From the NCBI GenBank assembly GCA_020722565.1, contig DYKO01000002.1, positions 84,725 to 148,724 on the forward strand: a stretch of DNA of 64,000 nucleotides, given 5' to 3'. Positions 16,391 to 25,355 of the stretch are shown piece by piece; position 1 is the stretch's first letter; each line of letters starts with the position of its first letter. The DNA comes from Rikenella microfusus (lineage in GTDB: Bacteria > Bacteroidota > Bacteroidia > Bacteroidales > Tenuifilaceae). Position numbers and translations under genes: made by a program. Below the pieces are notes generated by a model. It was given only the letters and a program-made list of their open reading frames with translations, was not told where the DNA came from and did not search any database.

Positions 16391-17373
16391 CAGTAGTTTT
16401 TGCCAATCCAAAGTTGCTGTATTTGCTACTCATCATTCCACTTCTTGTGGTTTGGTATGTGTTCCGTTTGCATAAGTCCAGACCAGTAATAACACTATCT
16501 GTTATCCATCCTGTAAAAAATTCCAGTTCCAGTTTAAAGGTTTACATGCGACATTTGCCCTTTGTACTGCGGGTTATCATTATAATGCTAATAATTGTGT
16601 CACTTGCACGTCCTCAATCAACCAATATCCTGCGCAACGTTACTGCTGAGGGTATCGATATAATTCTTTCAATAGATGTATCAGGAAGTATGCTTGCCCG
16701 AGATTTTAAACCCGATCGCCTTGAGGCTGCTAAAGACCTTAGTATTAAGTTTATCAGTGGTCGTACTACCGACCGTATGGGGCTGGTTGTATTTGCAGGC
16801 GAAAGTTTTACTCTTTGCCCCCTTACCACCGATAGGCCTACATTGATTAATCAGTTCCGGAGTGTTGACATAGGTGTGCTTGACGATGGCACTGCTATTG
16901 GTTCGGGACTTGCTACCGCCATAGCCCGTTTAAAGGATAGCGATGCAAAAAGCCGTGTAATCATTCTTCTTACCGATGGTGTGAATAACAGAGGCGAAAT
17001 AGCCCCTCTAACTGCTGCCGAAATGGCTAAAACCTTCGGAATCCGTGTCTATACAATAGGTGTTGGTACACGTGGGGTGGCTCCATACCCCGTCCAGACT
17101 CCCTTTGGCACTCGTTACCAAGACATGAAAGTTGAAATTGACGAGGAGCTGCTGAAGAACATCGCTCAAATAACCGGTGGCGAGTACTTTAGAGCTACCA
17201 GTAACAGGGCTCTTGAAGATGTTTACAAAAAAATTGATGAATTGGAAAAGTCTAAGATTGAGGTGAATGAGTATTCTAAACGTGAGGAAAAATATCGTTC
17301 ATGGCTTTTTGTGGCTTTTCTAATTCTCGTAGGAGAGTTTTTGATTCGAAGAACCTATCTGCTTGGAATTTAA
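16384..17373 (+). CDS. batA: Aerotolerance-operon VWA membrane protein BatA
   Basis: 329 residues. Two N-terminal membrane helices (about 10-27 and 60-76), a VWA domain with a complete MIDAS (D98-V-S-G-S102 and later TDGVNN), and a C-terminal membrane helix. BatA and BatB are paralogous membrane proteins of the Bacteroides aerotolerance operon; the complex acts in the inner membrane with MoxR. The gene overlaps the upstream gene by seven bases. The molecular activity is not defined. Confidence 0.93.
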   Translation: MLAVVFANPKLLYLLLIIPLLVVWYVFRLHKSRPVITLSVIHPVKNSSSSLKVYMRHLPFVLRVIIIMLIIVSLARPQSTNILRNVTAEGIDIILSIDVSGSMLARDFKPDRLEAAKDLSIKFISGRTTDRMGLVVFAGESFTLCPLTTDRPTLINQFRSVDIGVLDDGTAIGSGLATAIARLKDSDAKSRVIILLTDGVNNRGEIAPLTAAEMAKTFGIRVYTIGVGTRGVAPYPVQTPFGTRYQDMKVEIDEELLKNIAQITGGEYFRATSNRALEDVYKKIDELEKSKIEVNEYSKREEKYRSWLFVAFLILVGEFLIRRTYLLGI

Positions 17374-17388
17374 AAAAGTTGTTTGGAT

Positions 17389-18432
17389 ATGTTTCGTTTT
17401 TCTAATCCTGAATATTTGTACCTATTGTTGGTAATACCAGCATTAATCGCTCTTTTCTGGTATAGCATCCGAACTCAGAAACAATGGATAAGCGTTTTTG
17501 GTAATCCCAATACAGTTTTAAACTTGATGCCGGGCTTTTCAATAAAAAGGCTTTGGATAAAAAACATTGTATGCCTAACTGCAATAGTCTCTATTATTGT
17601 TGCTCTGGCAGGGCCTCAGCTGGGAGCAAAACTCACTGAGGTTAAGCGAAAAGGCATGGAAATGATCATTGCCCTGGATGTTTCCAATAGTATGCTGGCT
17701 CAGGATTTAAAACCTAACCGCTTGGAGCGAGCCAAGCAAGCCATTACACAATTAGTTGACAGATTTAATAACGATAGAATTGGACTTATTGTTTTTGCTG
17801 GCGATGCTTACGTTCAACTTCCCATAACTAATGATTATGCCGCTGCCAAGCTTTTTCTTTCCTCTATAAACCCTGGTATAGTACCCAAGCAGGGTACAGC
17901 TATAGGCAGCGCCATTGAGCTGGCAGCAAACTCATTTACACCAAACAGTAACACAGGTAAGGTAATTATAGTAATTTCTGATGGCGAAAACCATCAGGAC
18001 GATCCTGTGGAAGCAGCAAAAGCAGCTGCTGATAATGGAATTTCCATCTTTACAATTGGTATTGGTTCACCTGAAGGTGCCCCAATTCCAATCGACGACA
18101 ACCAAGAATTTCTAAAAGATAATGATGGCAAAGTAGTTATTACCCACCTTGATGAGGAAACCCTCTCTAAAATTGCCATTATGGGCAATGGACGATATGT
18201 AAGGGCATCCAACTCGCAATTTGGATTATTATCCCTGTATGAGTCGCTTCATAAGGTTAACCGTAACGTGGTGAAGGATAAAATTTACAGCGAGTATAAC
18301 GAGCAGTACCAGTATTTTTTGGCCTTTGCATTATTTCTAATATTAACTGAATCCTTTATACTTGAACGACGAACCAAGTTGCTCTCAAAAATTAATCTTT
18401 TTGGAAATCCCAGTAACAAGGAGGTGCTATGA
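17389..18432 (+). CDS. batB: Aerotolerance-operon VWA membrane protein BatB
   Basis: 347 residues from the ATG at 17389 (a TTG at 17383 is in frame but less likely). Same architecture as BatA: two N-terminal helices, VWA domain with MIDAS D97-V-S-N-S101, and a C-terminal helix (FLAFALFLILTESFIL). In the MIDAS the usual glycine is asparagine, as in many BatB proteins. The stop overlaps the batC start by four bases. Confidence 0.92.
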   Translation: MFRFSNPEYLYLLLVIPALIALFWYSIRTQKQWISVFGNPNTVLNLMPGFSIKRLWIKNIVCLTAIVSIIVALAGPQLGAKLTEVKRKGMEMIIALDVSNSMLAQDLKPNRLERAKQAITQLVDRFNNDRIGLIVFAGDAYVQLPITNDYAAAKLFLSSINPGIVPKQGTAIGSAIELAANSFTPNSNTGKVIIVISDGENHQDDPVEAAKAAADNGISIFTIGIGSPEGAPIPIDDNQEFLKDNDGKVVITHLDEETLSKIAIMGNGRYVRASNSQFGLLSLYESLHKVNRNVVKDKIYSEYNEQYQYFLAFALFLILTESFILERRTKLLSKINLFGNPSNKEVL

Positions 18433-19148
18433 GGTATGTGGTGTTAGCTTCAATTATAGTGCTTTTCACTTTTCAACATCTGTTTTCACAAAGTGAGCAA
18501 AAACTAATAAGAAGAGGCAATAGAGCCTACAACCATAAGGATTATCTGGAATCGGAGGTGCAGTATCGTCAAGCACTTGAGCAAAACAAGCATTCCTTTA
18601 AGGCAAAATTTAACCTATCAGGCGCTCAATATAAGCAAAATAAATTCGATGAGTCCATAAACTCCCTTGAGGAAATCAATCTATCTGGATTATCCAATTT
18701 GGAAAAATCTAAGGTTTACTACAATAAGGGCAATGCCCTTTTTAAACAAAATAAATTTAAGGAGAGCATCGATGCCTACAGAATGGCCCTAAAAAATAAT
18801 CCCGATGATTTGGAGGCTAAGTATAATTTGTCCGAGGCCATTAGAATGCTTCAGAACCAACAAAATCAAAATAAACAGGATCAAAACAATAATCAGCAGA
18901 ATAATCAGGATAAGAAGGATAATCAGAACGATAATAATAAGGATAACGAAAACAAGGATCAAAATAATCAAAAGCAGCAGAACGATAACAAGAATCAGCA
19001 GAAGCAGCAACAACAGCAGCCCAAAATATCGAAGGAAGATGCTGAACGTATGCTACAGGCTCTTCAGCAACATGAAAAGGAGATTCAGGATGAATTAAAA
19101 AAGAAGCAGGCTAAACCTGTTTCAGGATCATCTATTAAAAACTGGTAA
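18429..19148 (+). CDS. batC: TPR protein BatC with Q/N-rich C-terminal linker
   Basis: 239 residues. Signal-peptide-like N-terminus (1-20), then about three TPR units (about 22-135; RGNRAYNHKDYLESEVQYRQAL, ALFKQNKFKESIDAYRMAL). A roughly 60-residue stretch made almost only of Q, N, K and D (about 138-200) leads to a short helical tail. It is a periplasmic scaffold protein, predicted to bind BatA/BatB. The low-complexity linker is long but typical in kind for BatC. Its DNA creates meaningless long frames on the other strand. Confidence 0.9.
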   Translation: MRYVVLASIIVLFTFQHLFSQSEQKLIRRGNRAYNHKDYLESEVQYRQALEQNKHSFKAKFNLSGAQYKQNKFDESINSLEEINLSGLSNLEKSKVYYNKGNALFKQNKFKESIDAYRMALKNNPDDLEAKYNLSEAIRMLQNQQNQNKQDQNNNQQNNQDKKDNQNDNNKDNENKDQNNQKQQNDNKNQQKQQQQQPKISKEDAERMLQALQQHEKEIQDELKKKQAKPVSGSSIKNW

Positions 19149-19158
19149 CAATTAAGCC

Positions 19159-20991
19159 ATGAAGAAATTATTATTGCTCACAAAACTTATTGTATTAGGT
19201 TTGCTGGCCCAAGCACAAAGCGCCAGTTTTCAGGCATATGCGCCGAATGTTGTAGAAGTGGGGGAGCAGTTTAGTCTTACTTTTACACTTAATGCAAAAC
19301 CAGTTGAATTTACACCCCCAAACATAAATAACTTCGAAATACTTGCTGGACCAAGTACATCGAGTAGCACCAGTATTGAAGTTATGAACGGACGTGTAGT
19401 TCAAAGCCAATCATACACATACACCTACATTCTTGCTGCACGCAATGAGGGTAAGTTTAGAATTGAGCCAGCCGAGGCTGTTGTGAGTGGAGCGCATATT
19501 CGTTCCAACCCTATTGAAATTGAAGTTGTAAAGGCTACTTCCAACACTACAGGCACAGGTTCATCAACTGGCGGTACAAGAAGAGCTACAGCTGAGGATA
19601 GAACCAACAATTATTTGTCCAACGATGATCTGTTCGTAACTATTGAACTCAATAGCCGTTCGGTTTACATGGGCGAACCCATTGAGGCAACCATTAAAAT
19701 TTATACCCGGGTAAATATTTTAGGATTTGAAGACGCCAAATTCCCTTCGTTCGAGGGATTCTGGAGCCAAGAACTCAAGTCCACGCCAAATGTGAACTTT
19801 GAACGTGTTAATGTTAATGGTAAAATATACAACATGGGGGTGATACGAAGATACTTGCTTTTCCCCCAGAAACCCGATAAAATTGAAATCGACCCTTTTG
19901 AACTGATAGTGGTTTACCAGGAACGAGCCAACAGATCCCGATCCCTTTTCGATGAATTTTTTGGAGGTGGTTTCGAAAGCTTTCGCAAGCGTTTGGTAAG
20001 CAAACAAATTTCGGTAAATGTAAAAAAACTACCCTCGCCTGAACCACAATCATTCTATGGAGCGGTGGGAAATTTTAAGGTTGATGCATCAGTCGATAAG
20101 ATTGAATGCAAGGCCAACGATGCTATAACCTTTAGATTTAAAGTTTCAGGAAGCGGAAATATTAAACTTATTGGCAATCCAAAGATTGAATTCCCATCAA
20201 CTTTTGATGTATTTGAACCTAAAATATCCGAAAACATATCTCTGAACGCTGCTACAACATCAGGTAGTAAAACCTATGAGTATGTTTGCATTCCTCGTGC
20301 TGGCGGCAGATTTGAAATCCCTGCAATCACCTACACTTTCTTTGATACTGATAAAAATTCCTATGTAACTCTTAAAACCAAACCTTTCCAGTTTAATATT
20401 CTGGCCGACTCTACTTCTACTGGAAATGTAATGATAGCTGGATACGGAAAGGAAGATATTAAATTCATTGGCAAAGACATATCTTTTATTAAAACATCTT
20501 CTTCTGCATTTAAACCATTAGGTTCATTCTGGATTACTTCGGGTTACTACCTATTCTTCTACTTATTGCTTATTGCGTTTTTTGCTGTTTTTACCTTTTT
20601 GTTTCGAAACTATCGCCAACGTATGCAGAATGCAGCCTTTATTAAAACCCGAAAGGCTAGCAAGATTGCCCAGAAGCGATTGAAACGTGCCTCTGTCATA
20701 CTTGTAGATAACAACAGCACTGCCTTCTATGAGGAAATTTACAAGGCTTTACAGGGTTATGCTTCCGATAAACTGAATATTCCGTTTGCATCGCTTACCA
20801 TCGAATCCATTAGAGCTGCTTTGATGGAACGCATTATTGATAATGATACCATTAATGAGTTTTCTCAAATTATGGAGACTTGCGAATATGCTAGATTTGC
20901 ACCTAATGCCGAGCATTCGCAAATGACAGTTATTTATCAACGAACTTTTACACTAATTGAGAAATTGGAGGATAGTCTTAAAAAACGCTAA
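19159..20991 (+). CDS. batD: Aerotolerance-operon membrane protein BatD
   Basis: 610 residues. Signal peptide (1-19, ending AQA/AQS), repeated periplasmic Ig-like beta domains (about 20-440; FQAYAPNVVEVGEQFSLTF at the start is the BatD signature), a transmembrane helix (about 466-487) and a cytoplasmic helical domain with FYEEIYKALQGYASDKLNI. It matches the Pfam BatD family in order and size. It follows batC by 10 bases. Role in the complex: large periplasmic component, mechanism unknown. Confidence 0.93.
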   Translation: MKKLLLLTKLIVLGLLAQAQSASFQAYAPNVVEVGEQFSLTFTLNAKPVEFTPPNINNFEILAGPSTSSSTSIEVMNGRVVQSQSYTYTYILAARNEGKFRIEPAEAVVSGAHIRSNPIEIEVVKATSNTTGTGSSTGGTRRATAEDRTNNYLSNDDLFVTIELNSRSVYMGEPIEATIKIYTRVNILGFEDAKFPSFEGFWSQELKSTPNVNFERVNVNGKIYNMGVIRRYLLFPQKPDKIEIDPFELIVVYQERANRSRSLFDEFFGGGFESFRKRLVSKQISVNVKKLPSPEPQSFYGAVGNFKVDASVDKIECKANDAITFRFKVSGSGNIKLIGNPKIEFPSTFDVFEPKISENISLNAATTSGSKTYEYVCIPRAGGRFEIPAITYTFFDTDKNSYVTLKTKPFQFNILADSTSTGNVMIAGYGKEDIKFIGKDISFIKTSSSAFKPLGSFWITSGYYLFFYLLLIAFFAVFTFLFRNYRQRMQNAAFIKTRKASKIAQKRLKRASVILVDNNSTAFYEEIYKALQGYASDKLNIPFASLTIESIRAALMERIIDNDTINEFSQIMETCEYARFAPNAEHSQMTVIYQRTFTLIEKLEDSLKKR

Positions 20992-21107
20992 TGACCTAAA
21001 GTTATTAGGCTATTATTTTTAGCACTAGTAGTAAATGGTTTAATGAATACTAAAATTCAGCTATGAGTAAATCGATGCAATTGGCTAATATTATAAATAT
21101 TAAACAG

Positions 21108-21869
21108 ATGAAAGGTTTAATCGTTATATTACTGGTTTTACCCTTTAATCTTTGGGCTGTTCAGGAAAACCTTAGTCCTAAAAATCTATTCGAAATAGGC
21201 AATAAGCACTACATCGAAGGTAATTATGATGAGGCTATAAAACACTATGAGGCTATTATTGCCAAGGGCAAAGTAAGCCCTGAACTTTATTTTAACCTTG
21301 GTAATGCCTACTTTAAGACCAAAAATATTCCCTATGCCATCCTGAACTACGAAAGAGCCTACTTGTTAAATCCCGGCGATGAGGATATCCGTTTTAATCT
21401 TGAACTTGCCCGAACATATGCTATTGATAAAATAGATGCTTTACCTGAATTTTTTCTTTTAAAATTGATAAAATCGCTTATTATTATTTTTAGTTCAAAC
21501 ACCTGGGCATTCATAGCAATATCATCATTTTTTATGACTCTGCTACTTCTTACTCTCTTCATGTTTTCGGGTTCATACTACGTAAAAAAACGCTCATTTT
21601 TATTATCAATTCTTCTTTCAATAACTTTTATTGCATCACTTTCATTTAGCATAATACAAAAGAATCGTGTTGCTAATTCAAATTATGCAATAATTACTAC
21701 ATCTGCAGTGTCAGCAAAAAGTTCACCATCCGAAACATCTAGCGATTTGTTTATTCTACATGCCGGTACTAAAGTAGAAACATTACGACAAGTAGGAAAC
21801 TGGTACGAAGTTCGAATTCCCGATGGGAACAAGGGTTGGCTACCCAAAAAATCGTTTGAGAAGATTTGA
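21108..21869 (+). CDS. batE: BatE: TPR protein with SH3-like domain
   Basis: 253 residues from the ATG at 21108, which places a signal peptide at the N-terminus; an ATG at 21063 would add 15 residues. Two TPRs (about 30-105; GNKHYIEGNYDEAIKHYEAI, GNAYFKTKNIPYAILNYERA) are followed by two membrane helices (about 130-170) and a C-terminal SH3b domain (about 195-250; VSAKSSPSETSSDLFILHAG, GWLPKKSFE). It is the last gene of the bat operon. No clear terminator follows. Confidence 0.9.
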   Translation: MKGLIVILLVLPFNLWAVQENLSPKNLFEIGNKHYIEGNYDEAIKHYEAIIAKGKVSPELYFNLGNAYFKTKNIPYAILNYERAYLLNPGDEDIRFNLELARTYAIDKIDALPEFFLLKLIKSLIIIFSSNTWAFIAISSFFMTLLLLTLFMFSGSYYVKKRSFLLSILLSITFIASLSFSIIQKNRVANSNYAIITTSAVSAKSSPSETSSDLFILHAGTKVETLRQVGNWYEVRIPDGNKGWLPKKSFEKI

Positions 21870-22097
21870 GCTATTGCATGATAATAAACTGTAGGCATAT
21901 AGTATAATTCAATGGTTCACCATTATTTCATGTATTGGCATTTGATACAAAAAACTATTCTCTTCGATTATCATTGAATCATATTTATTTTCAAGAATTA
22001 AATAAGTGCAACGACCACTAAATAATGATATTCGTGCAATATTTTGAACATTACTGCTTTGGTTTTGTTTAAATATAAATAATCAAAACTAAACAGT

Positions 22098-22640
22098 ATG
22101 CTGGTCAAAAACTTATTATTTATAGTCCTTCTGGGATTTGTGTCCTTGGGCATAGCACAAACAAACTTCCATACCTTTGTGGTAAAGGATATAGATGGGA
22201 ATGACTTCCCATTGTCGCAGCTAAAAGGTAAAAAGGTCATGGTAGTTAATACTGCATCAAAATGCGGATTAACTCCTCAATACGAAGATCTTCAGGCCCT
22301 CTATGAAAAGTATGGCGATAAAAACTTTGTTATTATTGGTTTCCCAGCCAATAATTTCATGGGACAAGAGCCCGGAACCAATAGCGAAATCAAGAATTTC
22401 TGCACATCCCGATTCAATGTTACCTTCCCCATGATGGAAAAGATATCGGTCAAGGGAAATGATATGCACCCCCTCTATCAATGGCTTACCCAAAAATCAA
22501 AAAACGGGGTAATGGATAGTGAGGTAAGGTGGAACTTCCAAAAATACTTGATTGATGAAAATGGAAACCTTGTTGATATGATACCACCAAAGGATAAGCC
22601 CAATGTTCAAAAGGTAATTGATTGGATTGAGGGGAGATAA
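22098..22640 (+). CDS. Exported thioredoxin-type glutathione peroxidase
   Basis: 180 residues. N-terminal signal peptide (1-20, ending IAQ), so the enzyme acts outside the cytoplasm. Thioredoxin fold with peroxidatic C56 in NTASKCGLTP and the tetrad partners Q90, W145 and N146. A resolving cysteine is present at C102 (NFCTSRF), which marks the thioredoxin-dependent two-Cys class. The usual FPCNQF motif reads FPANNF here, so the extra cysteine is lost. It reduces hydroperoxides. It ends before a bidirectional terminator. Confidence 0.94.
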   Translation: MLVKNLLFIVLLGFVSLGIAQTNFHTFVVKDIDGNDFPLSQLKGKKVMVVNTASKCGLTPQYEDLQALYEKYGDKNFVIIGFPANNFMGQEPGTNSEIKNFCTSRFNVTFPMMEKISVKGNDMHPLYQWLTQKSKNGVMDSEVRWNFQKYLIDENGNLVDMIPPKDKPNVQKVIDWIEGR

Positions 22641-22662
22641 ACAATTTATATCGTTAAAAAAA

Positions 22663-22697
22663 ATAAAGCCGATAACAGGTTTAGCTATCGGCTTTAT
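22663..22697. terminator. Bidirectional terminator
   Basis: ATAAAGCCGATA (22663-22674) pairs with TATCGGCTTTAT (22686-22697), with A-rich and T-rich flanks on both strands. It separates the convergent peroxidase and M28 peptidase genes. Confidence 0.85.
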
Positions 22698-22700
22698 TAT

Positions 22701-24173
22701 TTACTTCTTTTTCATCAACCTATCTTTTTCGCCTTTATAATGACCATTGGCGAGCTCCATTGTGGTTAGATACCCTAAACGGGTTATTTTTTCAAAAAGT
22801 TCAGAATTTAAAGTTTCAACTTTATCGGTTGCCTGATGTAGGTATTTGTACCCCCCACTTGTATTAAAGTAAAGTGTTGGTATGCCCAATTCATAAAAAG
22901 CTAGCGCATCAGCTCCACCACCACCAAAGGTTTTGTTCGAAAGCAAATGGGTGTGCTTTTTATCTAGTTTTTTGGCTTTTTTCCAAAGCTTTGGAAAACT
23001 TAGGCGTCCGCCAATGGCAATACTATCCCCTTGACCCACGCAGTCGAAGTTTAACATGGCCACTATTTGCTTTGGGTTAATCGGCATGTTGGCCACAAAA
23101 TACTTTGAACCCTTCATTCCCGACTCCTCTGACGAAAAGGCAACAAAAATAACAGAACGGCGAGGCTTTGATTCTGATTTTGCCATGGCCTGAGCAATTG
23201 CAATAAGGCTTGCTACTCCCGAAGCATTATCGTTGGCACCAGGAAAATATAATTTATCGCCCTGAAATCCAACATGGTCAAGGTGAGCCCCAAGGATTAC
23301 ATATTCATTTTTGAGTTTTGGGTCAATTCCCTCAATGTAGCCCACAACATTATAGGTTTGTTTTTTGGGAAAGTAATCTGTTGCCACATTTATGTAAAGT
23401 GTTTTTCCCGTTTCTATGGAGTGGGGGGCTTTATCCCTTTTAAGCATATTATAGTAATCAAAAGGTTTATATGGCAGGTTACTGAATAGGCTGTCGGTTA
23501 AACTTGACCCAATTTGTATCATGGGAAAATTATAAAGATGTGGTCCTGGGCCGCAGGCTATGCTGCCGTATATCATGGTAGATGGAGTCATATTGGGTTC
23601 ACCTATGAAAGCTATTGCTTTGGCACCCAAACTTTGAGCAATTCGAGCCTTACCCCTTGGCGATGCATCCCCCCAGCTACCACTTTTAGGCAACCAGAGA
23701 GGGGTAGTCTTAAACACTGCAACTATTTTTCCATTAACGTCGATACTTCGGTAATCATCATACTCATCTGTTTTAATACCAAATCCTGCAAATACCACCT
23801 CGCCTTTTACCTGCCCCTTTCCGGTAAATCCTCTGCACAAAAAATCTTCGCCCAGGCGAAATGGGTATATCGGACGGCCCTGCTCATTGGTAAGGTAAAC
23901 TTCTGCGTTTAGAATAATGTTAACTTCTTCGTCAAACGATTGAAGTAGCGATTCATTAATTAAAGGTTTTAAACCTGCCGCTTTAAAACGTGTGGCAACA
24001 TAGCGGGCAGCATGTTCGTATTCAATTGTACCCGGTAGCCTGCCCTTAAAACGTTCCGACGAAAGATATCGAACAGTACTTACTAAATCATCTTTACTAA
24101 TGGTATTGCTTTGACCTTGGGCATGGCCTAAAATACCTGCTGTTATACCTATTAGTACTATTTTTTTTATCAT
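22701..24173 (-). CDS. Secreted M28 family aminopeptidase
   Basis: 490 residues from the ATG at 24173; frame upstream of this exists but would precede the signal peptide (MIKKIVLIGITAGILGHAQGQ). A PA-type insert lies at about 120-260. The M28 zinc-binding motifs follow: GAHLDHVG, GANDNASGVA (metal-bridging D) and the catalytic EESGMKGSKYF. The enzyme removes N-terminal residues from peptides outside the cytoplasm. The gene is divergent from the DUF2179 gene. Confidence 0.92.
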   Translation of the reverse strand: MIKKIVLIGITAGILGHAQGQSNTISKDDLVSTVRYLSSERFKGRLPGTIEYEHAARYVATRFKAAGLKPLINESLLQSFDEEVNIILNAEVYLTNEQGRPIYPFRLGEDFLCRGFTGKGQVKGEVVFAGFGIKTDEYDDYRSIDVNGKIVAVFKTTPLWLPKSGSWGDASPRGKARIAQSLGAKAIAFIGEPNMTPSTMIYGSIACGPGPHLYNFPMIQIGSSLTDSLFSNLPYKPFDYYNMLKRDKAPHSIETGKTLYINVATDYFPKKQTYNVVGYIEGIDPKLKNEYVILGAHLDHVGFQGDKLYFPGANDNASGVASLIAIAQAMAKSESKPRRSVIFVAFSSEESGMKGSKYFVANMPINPKQIVAMLNFDCVGQGDSIAIGGRLSFPKLWKKAKKLDKKHTHLLSNKTFGGGGADALAFYELGIPTLYFNTSGGYKYLHQATDKVETLNSELFEKITRLGYLTTMELANGHYKGEKDRLMKKK

Positions 24174-24198
24174 ATTTTTTTGTTGTGAAGGTATAAAA

Positions 24199-24232
24199 TT
24201 TGACAATACAATGTGCAATTTGATTATATTTG
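24199..24232 (+). promoter_or_regulatory. Complete Bacteroidota promoter (TTTG-N22-TATATTTG)
   Basis: A -33 TTTG at 24199-24202 and a -7 TATATTTG at 24225-24232 with a 22-base spacer, ending 18 bases before the ATG at 24251. Confidence 0.7.
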
Positions 24233-24250
24233 TTGTATAACCTAAGCCTA

Positions 24251-24838
24251 ATGAGTTCCAATTTTTTAAATTCCGACATCTACCTATATGGAGTTTTGCC
24301 ATTTCTGATTTTTATGGCCAGAATTTTCGATGTAACCATAGGAACACTACGAATTATTTTCGTTTCCAAAGGCCAACGTAAAATTGCACCCATTATGGGA
24401 TTTTTTGAGGTGCTTATATGGATTGTTGCCATTAGCCAGATTATGACCAACCTTAATAATTTTGCTTGTTACATTGGATACGCTGCTGGCTTTGCAACCG
24501 GTAATTATGTCGGAATGCTGATAGAGGAACGTTTAGCTTTCGGACAGGTTCTTATTCGTGTTTTTACCACAAACAGCGGGACAGAATTGGTTCAGCTATT
24601 AAACTCTCGTGGATTTGGTGCCACTACTTTTAACGCAAAGGGTGCCCAAGGCGATGTCAGCATTGTTTACTCTGTTATTAACCGTATATGCCTTGATGAG
24701 GTTCAGCGGCTGCTCTCTTCATATGACCCAAAAATGTTTTACGTAATTGAAGATATCCGTAAGGTTAACGAGGGTATTTTTCAACATGCACCCTATGCTA
24801 AAATACCTTTGCTATCGCGTTGGAGAAAAGGGAAATAG
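24251..24838 (+). CDS. DUF2179 membrane protein (UPF0316 / YitT-C-like)
   Basis: 195 residues. Three N-terminal membrane segments (about 13-30, 45-66 and 72-92; ARIFDVTIGTLRIIFVSKGQRK is the family signature) followed by a cytoplasmic DUF2179 domain (about 105-180) with a ferredoxin-like beta-alpha pattern. The function is unknown; the C-terminal domain may bind a small ligand. The ATG at 24251 follows a good promoter; a TTG at 24230 lies inside the -7 element and is rejected. Confidence 0.9.
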   Translation: MSSNFLNSDIYLYGVLPFLIFMARIFDVTIGTLRIIFVSKGQRKIAPIMGFFEVLIWIVAISQIMTNLNNFACYIGYAAGFATGNYVGMLIEERLAFGQVLIRVFTTNSGTELVQLLNSRGFGATTFNAKGAQGDVSIVYSVINRICLDEVQRLLSSYDPKMFYVIEDIRKVNEGIFQHAPYAKIPLLSRWRKGK

Positions 24839-24840
24839 CT

Positions 24841-25188
24841 CTAATCCCTTTTATGGTGTGGCATATCATCGGGTAGCACAATGGATAGTTCTACCATCCC
24901 TGTAACTTTCCCATCGTCGTACCATGGTGTTTGATGAATCAATTTTCTTATTCCTCCCTTTTCAATGGTGTAGGTATTCGATTTGCCTTCTTTCATTAAT
25001 CTTTTAATGGTAGCAATAGAACTGGGCAAGTGACAACTGAACAAACTTTTGCCAACTAGGTTACCTCCTCCCCATTTGGCAAATACTTCTTGCGACTTGC
25101 TGTTCATGTAAACTATTTCACCTTTTAGGTTGCAAATGGTAATGGCGCAATCCAAACCCATTAGGCTATCCAAATTCATGTTTGCCAT
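24841..25188 (-). CDS. Single-domain PAS protein
   Basis: 115 residues that form one PAS fold with no other domain: CAITICNLKGEIVYMNSKSQ at the start, GKSLFSCHLPSSIATIKRLM and a C-terminal TGMVELSIVLP strand. The CHLP segment resembles PAS proteins of Bacteroidota that have an H-x-P ligand region. It should sense a small molecule or redox state and pass it on by protein contact. It is convergent with the DUF2179 gene with only two bases between, and has a recognisable promoter with a repeated motif. Confidence 0.88.
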   Translation of the reverse strand: MANMNLDSLMGLDCAITICNLKGEIVYMNSKSQEVFAKWGGGNLVGKSLFSCHLPSSIATIKRLMKEGKSNTYTIEKGGIRKLIHQTPWYDDGKVTGMVELSIVLPDDMPHHKRD

Positions 25189-25218
25189 TTTTTAAGTAAT
25201 TAATATATTGATACTGTG

Positions 25219-25247
25219 CAGTGCAAAATTAGTTTTATCAGTGCAAA
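25219..25247. repeat. Two CAGTGCAAA direct repeats 20 bp apart
   Basis: CAGTGCAAA at 25219-25227 and 25239-25247. The repeat start points are 20 bases apart, two helical turns, and lie on the PAS-gene promoter, the first overlapping its -7 element. This is what two tandem operator sites would look like. Confidence 0.6.
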
Positions 25248-25250
25248 CAA
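25224..25250 (-). promoter_or_regulatory. Promoter of the PAS gene
   Basis: On the minus strand, TTG (25248-25250) and TAATTTTG (25224-25231) with a 16-base spacer, about 35 bases upstream of the ATG at 25188. Confidence 0.6.
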
Positions 25251-25355
25251 TTCACTATTTTGTGGAATATTTGAATACTGAATTCTATATTATGCATTTC
25301 TGTATTGTCATAATGGAATGTTTTTTTTATATTGCGTTGTTTTAATTAGAAAAAG

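Noticed and set aside
18789-19013. Long hydrophobic frame on the minus strand
   Set aside because: It is the complement of the Q/N/K-rich codons of batC; the I/L/V-only composition has no start context and no family features.
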